From: Hydrogenophaga sp. RAC07
GTDB lineage: Bacteria > Pseudomonadota > Gammaproteobacteria > Burkholderiales > Burkholderiaceae_C
NCBI RefSeq assembly: GCF_001713375.1
Contig: NZ_CP016449.1
Span: 2,542,001-2,606,000, forward strand
DNA: 64,000 nucleotides
Direction: 5' to 3'
A program made the position numbers and the translations under genes. The notes under the pieces are model-generated. The model saw nothing but the letters and a program-made list of their open reading frames with translations. It was not told the origin of the DNA and did no database searches. This document shows positions 49,950-59,100 of this stretch, piece after piece. Position 1 is the first letter of the stretch. Each line of letters starts with the position of its first letter.

Positions 49950-50881
49950 TGCAAGCGCTGCTCGACGCGATCGCGCGCATCGAACCCGGCACCGACGCGC
50001 GCCGGGTCTTCCACGGCCGCGGCGGCCTGCACCCGGGCAACGAGCAGTGGACGTTGGACGCGTTTCCACCAGTCTGGCTGCTCACCAGCTTCCAGCCGGT
50101 GGCCGACGACACCCTTGCCGTGATTGGTGAAGCGCTGCAAGCACGCTGGAGCCAGATCGCACCGGGCGAAGCTTTGAACTGGGTCTTCCAGTGCCGCGGC
50201 GAAGGCCAGGTCAACACCCGTCTGATGGCAGGCAGCGTGCCCGAACCGCATGTGGTCAGCGAGCGCGGCGCGCGTTACCTGGTGCACGTGCTCAAAGGCC
50301 AGAACCACGGCCTCTTTCTCGACATGGCCGAAGGCCGCCAGTGGGTGCGCGAACACGCAGCGGGCCACAAGGTGCTCAACCTGTTCGCCTACACCTGCGC
50401 GTTTTCGGTGGTGGCCTTGCAAGGCGGCGCGAAGCAGGTGGTCAACGTGGACATGAGCGCCGGTGCCATGGCCATTGGCCAGCAAAACCACCCTTTGAAC
50501 GCCCTGAAGGAAGGTGCGAGTTTTCTCGTGCACGACATCTTCAAGACCTGGGGCAAGATCACGCGCGGCGGCCCCTACGGCCTGGTGATCATCGATCCAC
50601 CGAGCCACCAGAAGGGCAGTTTCGTCGCCACCCAGGACTACATCAAGCTCATCCGCCGCCTGCCCGATCTGCTGCGACCCGAAGGCCGCGTGCTGCTGTG
50701 CCTGAATGCGCCACAGCTCAGCCCGGCTTTCCTGATGGACCAGATGCAGGAGGCCGCGCCCGAACTGGTATTTGAGGAACGCCTGGCCAACCCGGCGGTG
50801 TTCGCCGATGTGTCGGACGAGCGTTCGCTCAAGGTGCTGCTGTACCGGGCGCCTGCCGTCGCCAAAGCCACCACACCGTGA
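49949..50881 (+). CDS. SAM-dependent methyltransferase, RlmI-like
   Basis: A 310-residue Rossmann methyltransferase. Motif I is VLNLFAYTCAFSVVALQGGAKQVVNVDMS, motif IV is GLVIIDPPSHQKGSF (DPPS, typical of RNA cytosine-5 methyltransferases), and a helical part precedes. Lacking the N-terminal PUA domain of RlmI, it is a shorter relative; rRNA is the likely substrate. Its ATG overlaps the argF stop (TGATG). Confidence 0.82.
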   Translation: MQALLDAIARIEPGTDARRVFHGRGGLHPGNEQWTLDAFPPVWLLTSFQPVADDTLAVIGEALQARWSQIAPGEALNWVFQCRGEGQVNTRLMAGSVPEPHVVSERGARYLVHVLKGQNHGLFLDMAEGRQWVREHAAGHKVLNLFAYTCAFSVVALQGGAKQVVNVDMSAGAMAIGQQNHPLNALKEGASFLVHDIFKTWGKITRGGPYGLVIIDPPSHQKGSFVATQDYIKLIRRLPDLLRPEGRVLLCLNAPQLSPAFLMDQMQEAAPELVFEERLANPAVFADVSDERSLKVLLYRAPAVAKATTP

Positions 50882-51192
50882 GTGCGTGCACCTTGTGCGG
50901 CGCCTGCTGCGCCTGCTTCCGTGTCGACTTCTCGGTGCACGAGATGCAGGACCTGGGCGGCTCGGTCCCTTCGGGTCTGGCGGTGGAGGTCACCGACAAC
51001 ACCATGCGCATGCGCGGCACCGACCACTCACCACCGCGCTGCGCCGCCCTCAACGGCCAGCTCGGCGTCAAGATCGGCTGCGGCATCTACGAGTGGCGCC
51101 CATCGCCCTGCCGCGAGTTCGAAGAAGGCAGCCAGGCTTGCACCCGCGCCCGCCAGCGCCACGGCATGCCGCCGGTCGACGGCGCGGACTGA
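50878..51192 (+). CDS. YkgJ-family cysteine-cluster protein
   Basis: A 104-residue protein with the YkgJ Cys cluster: CTLCGACCACFRVDF at the start, CAALNGQLGVKIGCGIYEWRPSPCREF near the middle and QACTRAR near the end. These Cys residues probably bind zinc or an Fe-S cluster. The start codon is GTG at 50878, overlapping the methyltransferase stop. Function unknown. Confidence 0.85.
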   Translation: MSACTLCGACCACFRVDFSVHEMQDLGGSVPSGLAVEVTDNTMRMRGTDHSPPRCAALNGQLGVKIGCGIYEWRPSPCREFEEGSQACTRARQRHGMPPVDGAD

Positions 51193-51206
51193 GCATCCAG
51201 TTACTT

Positions 51207-51232
51207 CAAACCTCAAGCATTTTTGAGGCTTG
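51207..51232. promoter_or_regulatory. candidate operator upstream of kynBUA
   Basis: CAAACCTCAA (51207-51216), a 6-base centre and TTGAGGCTTG (51223-51232): 10-base arms with one mismatch, AT-rich and 53 bases before the kynB ATG. Kynurenine operons are often controlled by the Lrp-type KynR; no such gene is in view. A second, shorter repeat AACCG-N6-CGGTT with a T run lies at 51241-51263. Confidence 0.5.
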
Positions 51233-51284
51233 TTGGGATTAACCGACACCACGGTTTTTTTCACGGTGCTACCTTCAGCGCACC

Positions 51285-51914
51285 ATGAAAAAACGCTGGG
51301 ACATCTCCCCACCCATACACGCCCATGCCCCGGTGTTTCCGGGCGACACGGCCTACACCCAGACCTGGGCCGCCACCATCGGCCCGGGCTGCCCGGTCAA
51401 TGTGAGCGCCATCACGCTCTCGCCCCACGTGGGCGCCCACGCCGACGCGCCGCTGCACTACGACGCCAACGGCGCGGCCATCGGCGAGGTCTCGCTCGAC
51501 GCCTTTCTCGGCCCCTGCCGCGTGATCCACGCCATCGGCTGTGGCCCGCTCGTGAAGCCAGAGCACATCGCGCACGCGCTCACCGACCTGCCGCAACGCG
51601 TGCTGCTGCGCGTCTATGAACACCAGCCACAAGACGCCTTCGACAACGACCTGCCCGCCTTCGCGCCCGAAACCGTGGAGCAACTCGCCGACCTTGGCGT
51701 GCTGCTGATCGGCATCGACAGCGCCAGCATCGACCCGGCCAACAGCAAGACGCTGGACAGCCACCAGACCATCCGCCGCCGCGGCCTGCGCGTGCTGGAA
51801 AACCTGCTGCTCGACGACGTGCCCGAGGGCGACTACGAGCTGATCGCACTGCCCCTGAAACTCACCACCGCCGACGCCAGCCCCGTGCGCGCCATCCTCC
51901 GGGAACTCCCATGA
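51285..51914 (+). CDS. kynB: kynurenine formamidase KynB
   Basis: A 209-residue enzyme that removes formate from N-formylkynurenine. The metal-binding signature is HVGAHADAPLHYDANG (near residues 48-63), with WDISPPIHAHAPVFPGDT at the start and the VPEGDYELIALPLKLTTADASPVRAIL ending seen in bacterial KynB. Its stop overlaps kynU by four bases. Confidence 0.95.
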   Translation: MKKRWDISPPIHAHAPVFPGDTAYTQTWAATIGPGCPVNVSAITLSPHVGAHADAPLHYDANGAAIGEVSLDAFLGPCRVIHAIGCGPLVKPEHIAHALTDLPQRVLLRVYEHQPQDAFDNDLPAFAPETVEQLADLGVLLIGIDSASIDPANSKTLDSHQTIRRRGLRVLENLLLDDVPEGDYELIALPLKLTTADASPVRAILRELP

Positions 51915-53188
51915 CCACCACCCTCCAAGACTGCCGCGCACTCGATGCGCAAGACCCGCTGCGCGCCCTGCGCGACCTGTTCCTGTTGCCTGAAGGCACC
52001 ATTTACCTCGACGGCAACTCGCTCGGCGTGATGCCGCGCAGCGCCCCCGCCCGCGTGGCCGACGTGGTCACCCGCGAATGGGGAGTCGACCTGATCCAGA
52101 GCTGGAACAAGAACGGCTGGTTCGCCATGCCCGGCACAGTGGGCGACAAGATCGCACGCCTGATCGGCGCGGCACCCGGCACCGTGGTGGCCACCGACAG
52201 CACCTCCATCAACCTCTTCAAGGTGCTTTCCGCCGCGCTGAACCTGAGCACCGCCGACCACCCGCAGCGCAAACGCATCGTGAGCGAGCGCAGCAACTTC
52301 CCGACCGACCTCTACATCGCCGAGGCGCTGTGCAAGGAGCGCGGATTTGAACTGGTGCTGGTCGAGCCCGACGAGATTGCATCCGCCCTCACACCCGAGG
52401 TCGCTGTGCTCATGCTCACCCACGTGAACTACCGCACCGGCGCCATGCACGACATGCCCGCCATGACCGCCGCCGCCCACGCCGCCGGCGCGCTGATGCT
52501 CTGGGACCTCGCGCACAGTGCGGGCGCGGTGCCGGTGGACCTGAGCGGCGCGGGCGCCGACTACGCCGTGGGCTGCGGCTACAAGTACCTCAACGGTGGC
52601 CCGGGCGCACCGGCCTTCGTCTGGGTGAACCCCCGCCACACCGACCGCTTCTGGCAACCGCTCGCCGGCTGGTGGGGCCACGCCACACCCTTCGCGTTCA
52701 CACCCGACTACCAGCCCGCGCCTGGCATCACGCGCTACCAATGCGGCACACAACCCATGATCAGCCTGGCCGCGCTCGACTGCGGCGTGGACACGCTGCT
52801 GGCCGCCGAAGCCCTCGGTGGCATGGCCGCGCTGCGCACCAAGTCGCTCGCGCTCACCGACCTCTTCATCTCGCTGGTGGACGAACGCTGCCAGGGCCAC
52901 GGCATTGGTCTGGCCACACCGCTGGACCATGCACAACGCGGCTCGCAGGTCTGCTTGACACGGGATGAAGGCGCGTATGCCATCGTGCAGGCCCTCATCG
53001 CACGCGGCGTGGTCGGCGACTTCCGCGCGGGCGATTCCGGCCAGCACAAGGACATCCTGCGCTTCGGCTTCACACCGCTCTACATCGGCTTCGAAGACGT
53101 GTGGCACTCGGTCGAACACCTGAAACAGGTGCTGGAGAGCGGCGAGTGGCGGCGCGACGAGTTCAACCAGAAACACGCGGTGACCTGA
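51911..53188 (+). CDS. kynU: kynureninase KynU
   Basis: A 425-residue PLP enzyme that cleaves kynurenine to anthranilate and alanine. [16 protein letters not shown] at the start, the [18 protein letters not shown] segment, [15 protein letters not shown] and the PLP-Lys in [22 protein letters not shown] match the family. Second gene of kynBUA, overlapping kynB; two bases separate it from kynA. Confidence 0.95.
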   Translation: MTTTLQDCRALDAQDPLRALRDLFLLPEGTIYLDGNSLGVMPRSAPARVADVVTREWGVDLIQSWNKNGWFAMPGTVGDKIARLIGAAPGTVVATDSTSINLFKVLSAALNLSTADHPQRKRIVSERSNFPTDLYIAEALCKERGFELVLVEPDEIASALTPEVAVLMLTHVNYRTGAMHDMPAMTAAAHAAGALMLWDLAHSAGAVPVDLSGAGADYAVGCGYKYLNGGPGAPAFVWVNPRHTDRFWQPLAGWWGHATPFAFTPDYQPAPGITRYQCGTQPMISLAALDCGVDTLLAAEALGGMAALRTKSLALTDLFISLVDERCQGHGIGLATPLDHAQRGSQVCLTRDEGAYAIVQALIARGVVGDFRAGDSGQHKDILRFGFTPLYIGFEDVWHSVEHLKQVLESGEWRRDEFNQKHAVT

Positions 53189-53190
53189 CC

Positions 53191-54054
53191 ATGTGCCCGC
53201 ACAACCACTCCGAACCGCAGAAGCCCGAAGACATCGTGCGCGAGGAAGGCGCGCAGCTCGACTTCAGCCGCGACATGAGCTACGGCGACTACCTGCAGCT
53301 GGACAGCATCCTCAGCGCACAAAAGCCGCTCTCGCCCGCGCACGACGAGATGCTCTTCATCATCCAGCACCAGACCAGCGAACTCTGGATGAAGCTCATG
53401 CTGCACGAACTGCACGCAGCCATCCGCCACATCGCGGCCGACGAACTGCAACCCGCGTTCAAGATGCTCGCGCGTGTTTCAAAAATCATGGAGCAACTCG
53501 TGCATGCCTGGGACGTGCTCGCCACCATGACACCGCCCGAGTACAGCGCGCTGCGCCCCTACCTCGCGCAGTCCAGCGGCTTCCAGAGCCACCAGTACCG
53601 CTGCATCGAATTCGCCATGGGCAACAAGAACGCGGCCATGCTGAAACCGCATGCCCACAGCCCCGAGCGGCTGGCCGTGGTGCAGGCCGCGTACGCAGCC
53701 CCGTCGCTGTACGACGAAGCCCTGCGCCTGCTCGCGCGCCGCGGCATTGCCGTGCCCACGAGCCACACCCAACGCGACTGGACCCAGCCCTACGAGGCCA
53801 GCGACGCGGTCGAACAAGCCTGGCTGCAGGTGTACCGCAACCCCAAGGAACACTGGGATCTGTACCAGCTCGGCGAAGAGCTCACCGACCTCGAAGACAC
53901 CTTCCGCCTCTGGCGCTTCCGCCACGTGACCACGGTGGAACGTGTGATCGGCTTCAAGCGCGGCACCGGTGGCACCGGTGGCGTGAGCTATTTGCGCAAG
54001 ATGCTGGACGTGGTGCTGTTTCCCGAAATCTGGCGGCTGCGCACCAACCTCTGA
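53191..54054 (+). CDS. kynA: tryptophan 2,3-dioxygenase KynA
   Basis: A 287-residue haem enzyme that opens the indole ring of tryptophan to N-formylkynurenine. Landmarks: [44 protein letters not shown] with the distal His, [17 protein letters not shown], and the haem-ligating His in [31 protein letters not shown]. The start at 53191 is the family start. The order kynBUA is common in Burkholderiales. Confidence 0.95.
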   Translation: MCPHNHSEPQKPEDIVREEGAQLDFSRDMSYGDYLQLDSILSAQKPLSPAHDEMLFIIQHQTSELWMKLMLHELHAAIRHIAADELQPAFKMLARVSKIMEQLVHAWDVLATMTPPEYSALRPYLAQSSGFQSHQYRCIEFAMGNKNAAMLKPHAHSPERLAVVQAAYAAPSLYDEALRLLARRGIAVPTSHTQRDWTQPYEASDAVEQAWLQVYRNPKEHWDLYQLGEELTDLEDTFRLWRFRHVTTVERVIGFKRGTGGTGGVSYLRKMLDVVLFPEIWRLRTNL

Positions 54055-54081
54055 GCACCTGTTGCCCGCCCTGCGCGATCA

Positions 54082-55530
54082 TCAATCGCGTTGCAACAGC
54101 ACAGGGCGCAACAGCGCGAGCCCATCGGCGGGCTGCACCTGGCTGGGCAAAGGGCCACAGCGGCACACATCTCCAGTGGAATCGACAGCCCACTCCGCGT
54201 GCTCGCCATGGCCCCAGGTGCCCCAGGGGCCGGGACACTGCGCTGCATCGTGCTGCCACCCGTTGCCCCAGGGGTACAGGCGCCCGTCGTTGCCGCGCAC
54301 GGTGCCCAACCATTCCGCCACGCTGGGCAGGCGCCACCGCCCCGCCTCGCCATCCAGCCAGGCTTGCACAGCCGCCGCGCTGAACAGCCGCGCGCCAGTG
54401 TCTGCCTGGACCGGATCGACAGCCACATGAAAGCCCGCCACCTGCAGCAGCTCGATGGGCCCGGACAGACCATCGCCCCGAAATGCCGGCCCGTCCGGCA
54501 CCCACACCGTGGACAAGGACGGCGCTCCGTCGCACGGCTGCGGCGGCACCGACGGCACGGGCGTGGTCAGTGCGTGCACCATCAACGCAATGTGGTCGGT
54601 CACGTCCTGTGCAGCCAGAGGCACCTGCAGACACTGAGCCAAACGGTCCATCACCTGCAGCTTTGGCGAGGCATGTTCATCCAGCACAGGCGGCACCCGG
54701 CCCGCCAGCAAGGCGCAAGCCACCCGCCGCAGTTCGCACAGCAAAGCACGGTCTTGCACGTCCGGCCCATCGCGACTCACCGATGGCAGCGCACAGTGTT
54801 CCACCAGCCCGGCCAGTGGCCGAACCCGCCACCGTGTGACCCCGATGATGGCGCCCACGCGCACCTCCCAGTCGGGGTCGGCCAGCGCAGCGCGCAGCAC
54901 CGATGCCACACCCGGCGAGGCGCCCGTGTTGTCATTCAACAGCCAGCGAAGGATTTGCCGCCGCAACCACGCGGGGCCGAAGGCGCTCCACAGCGGATGC
55001 GCGCCCTGCCGCTGCGCTGCGGCTTCGCGCATCCATCGGCTGCCCTCGCTCAACAGACCGGGCAACAGGTGCTGCATGGCCGCCACGGCCTCGACCCCTA
55101 TCGCTTCCTCGGCGCGGTGACGCAGGTGTGCCAGCGGCGCAAACAGCGCGGGGTCGCGCATCAGGGCGGCGGCGCGGATGCCTTCGATGACCACCCTCGC
55201 ATCGACCGCCGCCAGCCGCTGCGCCACCGCCTCGCTCGTCCAGGCCGGCAGTTGCGCCAGGCTGGTCAGCTCGGCCTGCTCCGCGTCACCGACATGCAGG
55301 ATCAGGATGAAGCCGTCATCGACCAGCTCGGCATGCCCGCCGCGCCGATTCGTCCACTGGCCGACCAGGCGTTCGTCGACTGGTTGGGATGCCGGGGCTG
55401 GCAGGTCCTCGATCGTCTGCCAGCCAAGGGATTCGAAGACCTTGGACAGGCGCTCCGGCGGGGTGCTCCGTTCCAGCACAAAGACCCTCTCGGTGGTCCC
55501 CGCGGGTGGGTCGGTGGCCATGGCGTTCAT
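54082..55530 (-). CDS. HEAT-like and formylglycine-generating-enzyme-like protein of the accessory operon
   Basis: A 482-residue soluble protein that I cannot assign to a named family. The N-terminal third is unrecognised; a HEAT-like helix pair (LRAALADPDWEVRVGAIIGVTRW) lies near 220-245. The last 90 residues look like an FGE/SUMF1-type domain (RWRLPSVAEWLGTVRGNDGRLYPWGNGW, then GEHAEWAVD), but the RGGSW block and the catalytic Cys pair of true FGE are missing, so it is probably a binding module. It overlaps the preceding small gene by four bases (ATGA) and ends the operon of the giant protein. Confidence 0.65.
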   Translation of the reverse strand: MNAMATDPPAGTTERVFVLERSTPPERLSKVFESLGWQTIEDLPAPASQPVDERLVGQWTNRRGGHAELVDDGFILILHVGDAEQAELTSLAQLPAWTSEAVAQRLAAVDARVVIEGIRAAALMRDPALFAPLAHLRHRAEEAIGVEAVAAMQHLLPGLLSEGSRWMREAAAQRQGAHPLWSAFGPAWLRRQILRWLLNDNTGASPGVASVLRAALADPDWEVRVGAIIGVTRWRVRPLAGLVEHCALPSVSRDGPDVQDRALLCELRRVACALLAGRVPPVLDEHASPKLQVMDRLAQCLQVPLAAQDVTDHIALMVHALTTPVPSVPPQPCDGAPSLSTVWVPDGPAFRGDGLSGPIELLQVAGFHVAVDPVQADTGARLFSAAAVQAWLDGEAGRWRLPSVAEWLGTVRGNDGRLYPWGNGWQHDAAQCPGPWGTWGHGEHAEWAVDSTGDVCRCGPLPSQVQPADGLALLRPVLLQRD

Positions 55531-56156
55531 GGTGCCCTCGCGCGCAAACCAGCCACCACCGCTTCGAACCTTGGCACCAGGCGCTGCGGGTCCCAGGCCT
55601 TCACCCAATGCACGCGGTAGGCATCGACCAGCCTGTCCAGCCCCGCCGGGTCGTGCAGGCTCGCCAGGGTGACGCCGCGCAGCACCCGGCGCACTTCGTT
55701 GCGGCAGTGGACGCACGGCGCCGCAGGGTCGGCGTTGAACGCCCGCTCCATGGCCACGGGGTCGCGCAGGCGGCTGAAATGCGTGGCGCCCGCATCGCGC
55801 AAAAAGGCCACGAAATCGTCCAACGCGGCCACGAGCGCTTCGGGCGAGTGGAGCCGGCGGCGGAGGTCGCCCGTGATGCCGCGTGGCCGGATGTCCCCCA
55901 TGTGCGTGATGGTGGTGGGCGTGTCCAGCCCCGGCCCTCTGCTGGCGGGGTCCAGGCGCGCCAGCAGGCGTTCGACAGCGTCCTGGCGGATATTGAGCGA
56001 AAAATCGAGCTGGGTCTCGCCGGGGTGCTCCACCGTCATCGGCACGATGGCGTCAAAACCGCCGCGCCAGTCGCGCCGGTACACCGCCGGACCGGCACGA
56101 GTGAAGCCATGCGGCAACAGCAGCTCGTCGAGTCGGGCCAGGAAGGCGTGGTTCAT
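55527..56156 (-). CDS. small protein downstream of the giant protein, DUF4304-like texture, candidate immunity protein
   Basis: A 209-residue cytoplasmic protein, unrecognised with certainty. Its start (FLARLDELLLPHGFTRAGPAVYRRDW) and the following DFSLNIRQDAV recall DUF4304-type proteins. It lies ten bases after the stop of the 2588-residue giant and overlaps the next gene by four bases. A small, soluble protein directly after a modular toxin-like gene is the usual place for an immunity protein, but nothing in its sequence proves that. A TTG two codons upstream is an alternative start. Confidence 0.6.
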   Translation of the reverse strand: MNHAFLARLDELLLPHGFTRAGPAVYRRDWRGGFDAIVPMTVEHPGETQLDFSLNIRQDAVERLLARLDPASRGPGLDTPTTITHMGDIRPRGITGDLRRRLHSPEALVAALDDFVAFLRDAGATHFSRLRDPVAMERAFNADPAAPCVHCRNEVRRVLRGVTLASLHDPAGLDRLVDAYRVHWVKAWDPQRLVPRFEAVVAGLRARAP

Positions 56157-56166
56157 GGGCAATTGC

Positions 56167-59100
56167 TCAAGGCGGGGGCGCGTAGGGCATCACCCGCACC
56201 GAGCCATCCGGGTTGTTGGTGTGGATTTCAATGTGGGTGTCGAGCTGGATGTCGTCGCCGTCGGACAAGCCGATCTTGTTGGCCGAATTCTCACTGACCA
56301 CCCTCACCGACCGGATGTCGCCATTCGCGATCTCGGGGTAGGCCAGTGCCTGGCCGCGGGTGTAACCCGGTGTGCTGCCATGGCGCGCGATGCTGGCGCT
56401 CTCCGAGAACTTGGCGTCCACGATGCGGAAGGTGTCGGGGCCGGTCTGCACCAGATTGTCCGGGACGATGAGCACCCTGCGCCCATCGCTCAGCGTCACT
56501 TCCAGCCGCACCTGCTCGGCCACCACGGTCCCCGGGTTCTGCTCGCGCAGACTGGCACTCACAAAGCCTTCGTGGGTGCGCCAGGTCGCCAGGTTCTCCG
56601 CCAGAGTGACCTGCTGGCGCATGCGGGCCTGCAGGCCCTCGATCTGCGCATCCAGCGCCCTGATGCGGGCATGGTCGGGGTGGCTGGTGGGCGGGGTCAT
56701 CCAGCCGTGTTGCGCGAGGATGCGGCTTCGCTCTGCGTCGATCCGGGCGATCTCGCTGTGGGTGGCGCGGATGGCGGCGTGCTCGCCGCGCGCCGCGCTG
56801 GCCTCCGACAGCGCACGTTGAAGGTCCTCGCCGGCCCGAGCAGCCTCCGCGCGTGCACGGCCCACGGTCTTGCGGGCCTCGTTGAGTTCGTGCGCTGCGC
56901 GCCGACGGGCGAGATCCGCTTCCGCACGACGTGCCGCGGGTGCCGTTGCGAGGTCTTCGCCGGCCGCGCGCCGGCGTGCTTCGAGCTCGGGCAGCGAGGC
57001 GCGTGCATCGGCAGCAGCCACGCGCTGGCGCGCCGATTCCACGCGTGCGTCGGCCGCCTGAACGCGTTGCTCGGCGGTGCGCAGATGGCCTTCGCGACCC
57101 TCGCGGCTGCGCACACGCGGTTCGGCGACCGTGCGCCCGTCAGGCACCGTTGGCGTGTTGCCCGCTTCACCAGCCATCGTGTGCGGTGCAGCCGGTATGC
57201 CCGCATGCTCCGGCGCGCCGGCCTCGATGCGGCTGGCCAGTTCCGGGTCTCCCACGGTGCGCGCCGCACTGCGCATCAGGTCCCGGTAAGCCTGGCTTTC
57301 CGGCGGAACCCAGCGGTCCTCTGTCGGGTCCCGCCGGGCCACCGGCGTGCCTTCGTGCTGGGTACGCCACCACACGAGGTAGTCGTCGAGCGTACCGATG
57401 GGCACCACCTCGGAGACCGCAACCGGGCCATCCACGCCCCCGGCCCCGCGCCCGATCTCCAGATGCATGCCGTGCGCGTCGACGACGATGGCGACCCGCG
57501 TGCGCTCGCCGTTGATGATCGATTCGACAAACTCGACGTGGGGTGTACCGCCCGGATGGGCATCGGCAAATAGCGCCATCATCGCGAGGTGAAGGTCCTG
57601 CTGCGCAGGCAAGGTGTAGCGCAGTGCACCTTCCGCGTTGGGATGGAAGTGCATCACCGTTTCCCAGGATCGGCCGGCGCCACCGGCGGGCGGAGCCACC
57701 GAGTTTTCGCGTCCCAGCATCACGTGGTATTCGCCGGTCATGCGGTCGCGGGTCAGGATCGCTTCGTACTGGTTGCCGCCTTCGCTCAAGGCCCTGCGGT
57801 AGGCCGCGTAGGCCTCAGCCGGGTCGTGACCGCGCCAGGTGCCCTGGGCGTCGAGCTGCGGCTCCGGCCCACGCCATGGCAACGGCGGCGGCCCTTCGCC
57901 ACGGATGGCCGCGCGCATCTGGTCCAGCCAGCGCTGGTGGGCAGCGTCGAGTTCGGCGCGCGGTGGAACCACACGGCCCTCGGCCGCCACGAAACCCCGC
58001 CCCGGGCTGAGGTCCATCTCGGCCAGCGTGCGCGTGTGGGTGGCCAGTTGCTCGCGCAGGTGAGCCACGTCCGCCTCGATGTCGGTGCGCTGGCGGATCG
58101 TGAGGTCCGGGCTCGATGCCTCGCGCATGCGCGCTTCAATGATGTCGGGCAGCTTGCGCAGCTCTTGCCGGGCCTCCCACGCACGGGTGCCGGGCGTGGG
58201 CTCACCGTGCAGGAAGGCCCAGTCGGCGAAACCGTCCAGCAGGTGGCGCACACGACCGTAAGCGCCATGCAGTTGCAAGACATTGCGCGCGGTCTCGACG
58301 TGCAGACGGATGTCCGCCGCGCGCGCGCCCGGACCGACCACGATGCGGGGCAAGGGGTCGTGCTCGACGCGCACGGTGCGGGGCGGCAACTCGGGATCGA
58401 TTTCCACCGGCAGGCGCCCGCGCAGGTCGCGCGGCAAGGCGGCGCGTGGATCACCCACCCGGCCGCCACTGCCGGGCTCCACGTTGCGCAAGGTGGCCAT
58501 GTGCGCTTCCAGCTGCGCCCGCACCGCGTGCGGGGAAGCACCTTCGCGAACCACCACATGCACCTGACCATCGCGCACCACCACCGTCGCGTCACCAGTG
58601 CGCCATTGGTTGACGCGACGGAACTCGAGGTCGCTGACCACCGTCACCGGCAGCTCGGCCGCCAGCGCGCGATCACCGGGGGGCAGGGCATCTTCGAGTT
58701 GCGTGGCCACCTCGCGCCGCACGGCCTGCTGGTATTCCGCTTCGCGCATGGCACTGTGGAACTCGCGGTCGATGTGGGCCTGGAACTCGGCCTCGGGCCG
58801 CCCCGGGTGCGTGACCTGCCATTCGGTCATGCGGGCGTGGTACTCGGGCGAGCCCGGCGCCACCCGCTCGGGCAGGCGCAGGTGGGTGTCCACCCCCAGG
58901 CGCGGCATGGCCAGGGCGCCGCGGATGTGTCCAAAGCCTGCACTCGCACCCGAGAAGCCCAGCCCCATGACCAGACCCGGCCCCAAACCCTGGGCGGTGC
59001 CGGAGATCAGGTTGAGCAGCGGATTGCCGGGGCCGCTCCAGGTGTTGTCGTCCAGCGCCACGGCCATCGCCGTGCTGGGCAGGGACTGTACAAAATTCTC

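Noticed and set aside
54082..54400. Active formylglycine-generating enzyme
   Set aside because: The RGGSW block and the catalytic Cys pair are absent.
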